From: Burkholderiales bacterium
GTDB lineage: Bacteria > Pseudomonadota > Gammaproteobacteria > Burkholderiales > Burkholderiaceae_D
Direction: 5' to 3'
Assembly: GCA_016197345.1 (NCBI GenBank)
Contig: JACPVY010000573.1
Coordinates: 1 to 8,545 of the forward strand
DNA length: 8,545 nucleotides
The position numbers were made by a program, and so were the translations under genes. The notes under the pieces are model-generated. The model saw only the letters and a list, made by a program, of their open reading frames with translations, made no database searches and was not told the DNA's origin. This document shows positions 5,278-8,545 of this stretch, in pieces (the stretch's first letter is position 1; each line of letters begins with the position of its first letter).

Positions 5278-6972
5278 ATGAATTTATCCAATCTCAAAAT
5301 CAGTACTCGCTTATTGGCTGGCTTTGGTATTTTAGTCATCTTAATTTTGTTGACTATCATTCTGTCCATTGCCCGTCTTACGCAAATTGGCAACATCAAT
5401 ACGAAAACAGCGAAAGCCGATTGGCCTAGCGCGCAAGCAGCGATGCGAATCGAAGCGCTAGCGCAAGACAATGCTATTCGTGTATTTTCATTGGTGATTA
5501 CCGCTGATAAAGCCAAACGGGTAGCCGCCTACACCCAAATCGACAAAAACAGAAAGGCAGTGGATGCTGCACTAAGCTTTCTGGATAAAAATGCCGACAC
5601 GCCCGCAGAAAAACAACTGCTGATCAAGTTACAAGCAGCGCGCGTCGCCTATGCCACCTCATTCCAACAAGTTGCCGATCTGGTAGAAGCAGACAGCCAA
5701 GAGGCCGCAACCAAGTTAATGAATGAAGACACTACGCCCAAACTGTATAACTTGATGCAAGAAGTCAATGCCCTGATCGACTTTCAAGCCAAGGAATTAG
5801 ATGAAGGTGGCGAAGAGTCGAGCAATGCGATTAACCAATCTAAAGCAATGATGATAGGGCTGGGCGTTTTAGCCTTACTGATTGCAGCGGGCCTCTCGTG
5901 GTGGCTGACGCGGGCGATTACGATCCCACTCAATCAAGCAGTCAAAGTGGCGAAACGAGTTGCCCAAGGCGACTTGACCACCAATATCCGCGTCACGAGC
6001 ACCGATGAAACGGGTCAGTTATTGCAAGCGCTGAAAGAAATGAATGACAGCTTGGATAACACCGTCGGCAAGGTACGCGTCAGCGCCGAGACTATTTCCA
6101 CCGCCTCAAATGAAATCGCCGCAGGTAATCAAGATTTATCTGCACGCACCGAATCGCAATCGAGTTCGCTGGAAGAAACTGCCAGCTCGATGGAAGAGCT
6201 CACTTCCACCGTCAAACAAAATGCCGACAACGCACGGCAAGCCAATCAATTAGTGCTATCCGCGTCGTCGGTCGCAGCGCGCGGCGGCCAAGTGGTGTCG
6301 CAAGTGGTCGAAACGATGGCTTCGATTAAAGAGAGTTCGCGCAAGATCGTCGATATTATCGGCGTGATCGACGGCATTGCCTTCCAAACCAATATCTTGG
6401 CCTTGAATGCCGCCGTCGAAGCGGCGCGTGCGGGTGAACAAGGGCGCGGTTTTGCGGTAGTGGCGGGAGAGGTGCGCAGCCTCGCACAACGCTCTGCTAG
6501 CGCGGCGAAAGAAATCAAGCAACTCATTAGCAATTCGGTCGAAAGTGTGGAAGATGGCGGCAAGTTAGTCGATGAAGCTGGCCAAACGATGGAATTAATC
6601 GTCACCTCGGTGCGCCAAGTGGCGGATATCATGAGCGAAATCACTGCCGCTAGCCAAGAGCAAAGCGCAGGCATTGAGCAAGTCAATGATGCGATTACGC
6701 AAATGGATGAAATGACTTCGCAAAATGCGGCCTTGGTCGAAGAAGCGGCAGCCGCAGCGGAAAGCATGCTAGATCAATCGAAAACGCTGACCGAAGCCGT
6801 GAGCTTTTTCAAACTCTCGCATAACCCCCAATTGCAAACCAGCAGCCCCCCTGCACCACGCCCACGACCAACCGCAGTGAAACGGCCTGCCGCAAAAGCA
6901 GCGCCAGCGATCCGGCATGACAAACCTAAGCCGGCGCCAAAACCTGTGGAATCGGATTGGGAAGAATTTTAA
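5278..6972 (+). CDS. Methyl-accepting chemotaxis protein with four-helix-bundle sensor domain
   Basis: Inner-membrane chemoreceptor of 564 aa. TM1 is at about 11-33; the mostly helical periplasmic domain (about 34-190, 4HB_MCP type) carries the sensor; TM2 is at about 190-211, a HAMP domain at about 212-265, and a long cytoplasmic coiled coil at about 266-510. The signalling tip is intact (GIAFQTNILALNAAVEAARA, 366-385), continuing GEQGRGFAVVAGEVR, which is the surface for CheA and CheW. Glu/Gln-rich methylation-type segments sit near 294-310 and 486-500. A Pro/Ala/Lys-rich flexible linker (about 520-557) ends in DWEEF, resembling the NWETF pentapeptide that tethers CheR/CheB in enteric Tar and Tsr. 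The Tar-like length and uninterrupted tip suggest the 36-heptad class. The ligand cannot be predicted. Cotranscription with cheW is likely. Confidence 0.95.
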   Translation: MNLSNLKISTRLLAGFGILVILILLTIILSIARLTQIGNINTKTAKADWPSAQAAMRIEALAQDNAIRVFSLVITADKAKRVAAYTQIDKNRKAVDAALSFLDKNADTPAEKQLLIKLQAARVAYATSFQQVADLVEADSQEAATKLMNEDTTPKLYNLMQEVNALIDFQAKELDEGGEESSNAINQSKAMMIGLGVLALLIAAGLSWWLTRAITIPLNQAVKVAKRVAQGDLTTNIRVTSTDETGQLLQALKEMNDSLDNTVGKVRVSAETISTASNEIAAGNQDLSARTESQSSSLEETASSMEELTSTVKQNADNARQANQLVLSASSVAARGGQVVSQVVETMASIKESSRKIVDIIGVIDGIAFQTNILALNAAVEAARAGEQGRGFAVVAGEVRSLAQRSASAAKEIKQLISNSVESVEDGGKLVDEAGQTMELIVTSVRQVADIMSEITAASQEQSAGIEQVNDAITQMDEMTSQNAALVEEAAAAAESMLDQSKTLTEAVSFFKLSHNPQLQTSSPPAPRPRPTAVKRPAAKAAPAIRHDKPKPAPKPVESDWEEF

Positions 6973-6986
6973 AGCGAGGTTTTTAA

Positions 6987-7030
6987 CCAGCTGCGCCCCG
7001 TCCTGCGCTAGTTACTGACGGGGTTGCTGG
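6987..7030. terminator. Candidate bidirectional terminator between converging genes
   Basis: CCCCGTC (6996-7002) and GACGGGG (7017-7023) form a perfect 7-bp stem with a 14-nt loop. Across a 4x2 internal loop, CCAGC (6987-6991) pairs with GCTGG (7026-7030). The structure sits at the meeting point of the receptor gene (plus) and the J-domain gene (minus) and overlaps the last codons of the latter. Neither side has a proper T tract, so termination strength is uncertain. Confidence 0.4.
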
Positions 7031-7979
7031 TAGGGGCGCTAGCGGTGTTAGCAGGCGACACAACTGTAGCGGCGGGGGATGGGGATTTAACGGATTCTGA
7101 CTTCACGGGCTCGCTTTCGCACGCTAATTTCGCACTTTGGCTAATCCCTAGCACCTGCTGCCGCACTTCATAATTAGCGGCTAGCAAATTTTCTATCGTG
7201 AATTTTTCCTGCGCCTTCACCAGCAAATGGCGCACTTCTTGGTGCCGCCCCTGATCGATCAGCGTAATCATGGTATCGCTATGGTTCGCGCTATTGTCCA
7301 GCACGATTTTGACATCGCCGCCACCATTGGCCACCTTATAGCCCTCAATATAGCCAGATTTGGCGGGCCACACCTCACCATTGGGCGCAAACTCAGAACG
7401 CAGTGGCGCGCTACAACTAACATCTTGCCCCAGCAAATACAGCTGTGCATTGAGGGTGATTTTTGGCTCTTGCGGCTTGTTGTCTAGCACCGTCGGTGCG
7501 CTCGACTTGGGGGCGGCAACGGCTTCAGCGCGGCTCAGCATCACATTGCTAGCAGGGATGATTTGGAATTGCCACTGCATGAAAACCGCCGCGCCCCAGC
7601 CTAATGTGAGGGAGAGAGCAACCCATAAAGAGGTACGCACACGGCGCTTGAATTTACTCTGCTGCGGTGGTTCTTGCACCCATTGCGGTGCATAGTGCTC
7701 ATCTCGTTTGGCTTCTTCTTCTGCCTTCGTGCTTTCTAACCACTCGATTTCCCACTCTTCTGCTGCAATCCATTCATCATGCTCACGCCGCCGCTGTGGA
7801 TCAGAGAGCGTGCCATATGCGCTATTTAAAATCGCCATGATGCGCGCCGCCTTTTCATCGCCGGGGTTTTTATCGGGATGATATTTTTGGCTCAACGCCT
7901 TATAGGCAGCACGAATAACTTCCTGCGGTGCCATGCGCGACACTTTTAGGTTGTCATAATGGGTATGTATCTTGCTCAT
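7008..7979 (-). CDS. Membrane-anchored J-domain (DnaJ-like) protein
   Basis: A 323-aa protein with an N-terminal J domain (about 5-70) including the essential HPD (34-36, in KYHPDKNPGD); J domains stimulate DnaK-type Hsp70 ATPase. A charged Glu/Arg-rich linker (71-115) ends in a basic patch (KFKRRVR), followed by one predicted membrane helix (about 117-135). The remaining part should be periplasmic. It contains a beta-rich domain (about 175-275) with the pattern PNGEVWP-x3-SGY-x2-GY and NGG-x-V-x3-LDNS, and two cysteines (189, 287) that could pair. The tail is Ser/Pro/Ala-rich. There are no Gly/Phe region, zinc fingers or DnaJ C-terminal substrate domains, so this is a specialised co-chaperone, not DnaJ itself. 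The Shine-Dalgarno is weak. It lies 21 bp after the DUF2905 gene, probably in one operon. The partner and substrate are unknown. Confidence 0.88.
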   Translation of the reverse strand: MSKIHTHYDNLKVSRMAPQEVIRAAYKALSQKYHPDKNPGDEKAARIMAILNSAYGTLSDPQRRREHDEWIAAEEWEIEWLESTKAEEEAKRDEHYAPQWVQEPPQQSKFKRRVRTSLWVALSLTLGWGAAVFMQWQFQIIPASNVMLSRAEAVAAPKSSAPTVLDNKPQEPKITLNAQLYLLGQDVSCSAPLRSEFAPNGEVWPAKSGYIEGYKVANGGGDVKIVLDNSANHSDTMITLIDQGRHQEVRHLLVKAQEKFTIENLLAANYEVRQQVLGISQSAKLACESEPVKSESVKSPSPAATVVSPANTASAPTSNPVSN

Positions 7980-8000
7980 CTATTTTCTACACACGACGAG

Positions 8001-8201
8001 CTAGGGCAGCAAGCGTGCAATGATCAACATTATCGAGGAAAGCAAAATGGTGGAGGCAAAGGGGAGCGAAAAAATTCGGCCAAATAATTTAAAACGAAAG
8101 TCACCCGGCAAGCGCCCTATGCCTAGTTTTTCCAGCCATGGCAAGAGCGAAGATAGCACGATCACGCCAAGAAATATCACCACAAACCAACGCAATATCA
8201 T
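8001..8201 (-). CDS. DUF2905 family small membrane protein
   Basis: A 66-aa inner-membrane protein with two hydrophobic helices (about 3-20 and 45-64) joined by a loop carrying LGIGRLPGDFRF, the signature of the DUF2905 family. Its length is normal for that family, whose function is not established. The start at 8201 is supported by AAAGG 6 nt upstream on the minus strand. It is likely cotranscribed with the J-domain gene 21 bp downstream; the methyltransferase gene ends 177 bp upstream. Confidence 0.9.
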   Translation of the reverse strand: MILRWFVVIFLGVIVLSSLLPWLEKLGIGRLPGDFRFKLFGRIFSLPFASTILLSSIMLIIARLLP

Positions 8202-8378
8202 GTGCTACCTTTCAAACAAATAAATAACGGCAACACTCATCTCGGCAAAATCAACAAAGCCGAAATCATCGCTCAAGCGCGCACTGAGGGCAAGCATAGT
8301 TCGCAGAAGTGCACCAGACTTGCCCCGCTGTCGCATAAATAGCGCATAGATGCGCATAACCTCGCCGCAGAACGCCGC
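8202..8378 (-). other. Intergenic region upstream of the DUF2905 gene
   Basis: This 177-bp stretch has no gene. It probably contains the promoter of the DUF2905/J-domain pair, but no pair of boxes is convincing; a TTGCCG with an AT-rich TATTTA 16 nt downstream (about 8218-8245) is the best weak candidate. A hairpin (TCGGC/GCCGA, 12-nt loop, 8242-8263) and the CGCATA repeats are also present. Confidence 0.35.
8332..8358. repeat. Three phased CGCATA repeats with an embedded palindrome
   Basis: CGCATA occurs at 8332-8337, 8343-8348 and 8353-8358, i.e. at 11- and 10-bp intervals, about one helical turn. GCGCAT-AG-ATGCGC (8342-8355) is a perfect inverted repeat inside the array. It could be a regulator site or part of the methyltransferase gene terminator (minus strand, followed by TATTTATG). 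Confidence 0.4.
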
Positions 8379-8545
8379 TTACAAACGACTTTGGCGCGCA
8401 AATTGGCCCCAATGCGGTGCCAATTCTACGTTTTTCCCCACCACCAAGACTTTAAATAACTCACCCATTTCATGCGGTGCTAATAACTTGCCCACCGCAT
8501 TCGTCGCCGGTAAATAGGTCTTCACATCTTGTGGATCGAGTGCAT
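8379..8545 (-). CDS. SAM-dependent methyltransferase, MidA family, C-terminal fragment
   Basis: Only the last 54 codons are in the window; the stop is TAA at 8381-8379 and the frame is open to the right edge. The visible end contains a segment reading AVGKLLAPHEMGELFKVLVV, which matches the conserved C-terminal LLSPxEMGELFKV motif of the MidA/NDUFAF7 family (COG1565). Mitochondrial NDUFAF7 methylates an arginine of a complex I subunit; the bacterial role is not settled. The SAM-binding core lies outside, so the call rests on this motif alone. Confidence 0.72.
   Translation of the reverse strand, partial: ALDPQDVKTYLPATNAVGKLLAPHEMGELFKVLVVGKNVELAPHWGQFARQSRL

Noticed and set aside
6246..6767. 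173-codon minus-strand open frame inside the receptor gene
   Set aside because: It is a shadow of the highly conserved MCP signalling region, which has long open antisense frames because of its Ala/Glu/Gln codon bias.
8020..8223. 67-codon plus-strand open frame
   Set aside because: It is antisense to the DUF2905 gene, which has a family signature and a good ribosome binding site.

Overview
The window looks like chromosomal DNA of a betaproteobacterium, most likely Burkholderiales (an Oxalobacteraceae/Undibacterium-type genome is my best guess). This rests on the CheW and MCP sequence style, the thymidine phosphorylase type 2 / PRPP-synthetase-like pair, the DUF2905 and MidA-family genes, and the moderate GC content. 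No species-level marker such as rRNA is present. I see no phage, plasmid, IS or CRISPR signature; this is ordinary core or accessory chromosome with one unusually long gene-free stretch.

Left part (1-3764), all on the minus strand and read right to left. A type 2 thymidine phosphorylase-family gene (3764-2208) overlaps by a GTGA tetranucleotide with a divergent ribose-phosphate pyrophosphokinase homologue (2211-1315). The two form a tight, translationally coupled salvage-type pair. After a 242-bp gap comes a membrane sensor histidine kinase (1072-1) that runs off the left edge before its ATPase domain.

Middle (3765-4672): about 900 bp without a convincing gene, between the divergent phosphorylase and cheW. 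It holds a strong hairpin plus T7 tract in the phosphorylase leader, several perfect inverted repeats, a terminator-like hairpin on the plus strand and a candidate cheW promoter.

Right part: cheW (4673-5185) and a methyl-accepting chemotaxis protein (5278-6972) on the plus strand form a chemotaxis adaptor/receptor pair with a hairpin in the spacer. Converging from the right on the minus strand are a 66-aa DUF2905 membrane protein (8201-8001) and, 21 bp downstream, a membrane-anchored J-domain protein (7979-7008). The C-terminus of a MidA-family SAM-dependent methyltransferase (8545-8379) enters at the right edge.

The most interesting items are the phosphorylase/PRPP-synthetase-like pair (all recognisable catalytic residues kept, but an altered phosphate loop in the synthetase), its attenuator-like leader, the structured intergenic region, and the J-domain protein that apparently joins a cytoplasmic co-chaperone domain to a periplasmic domain.
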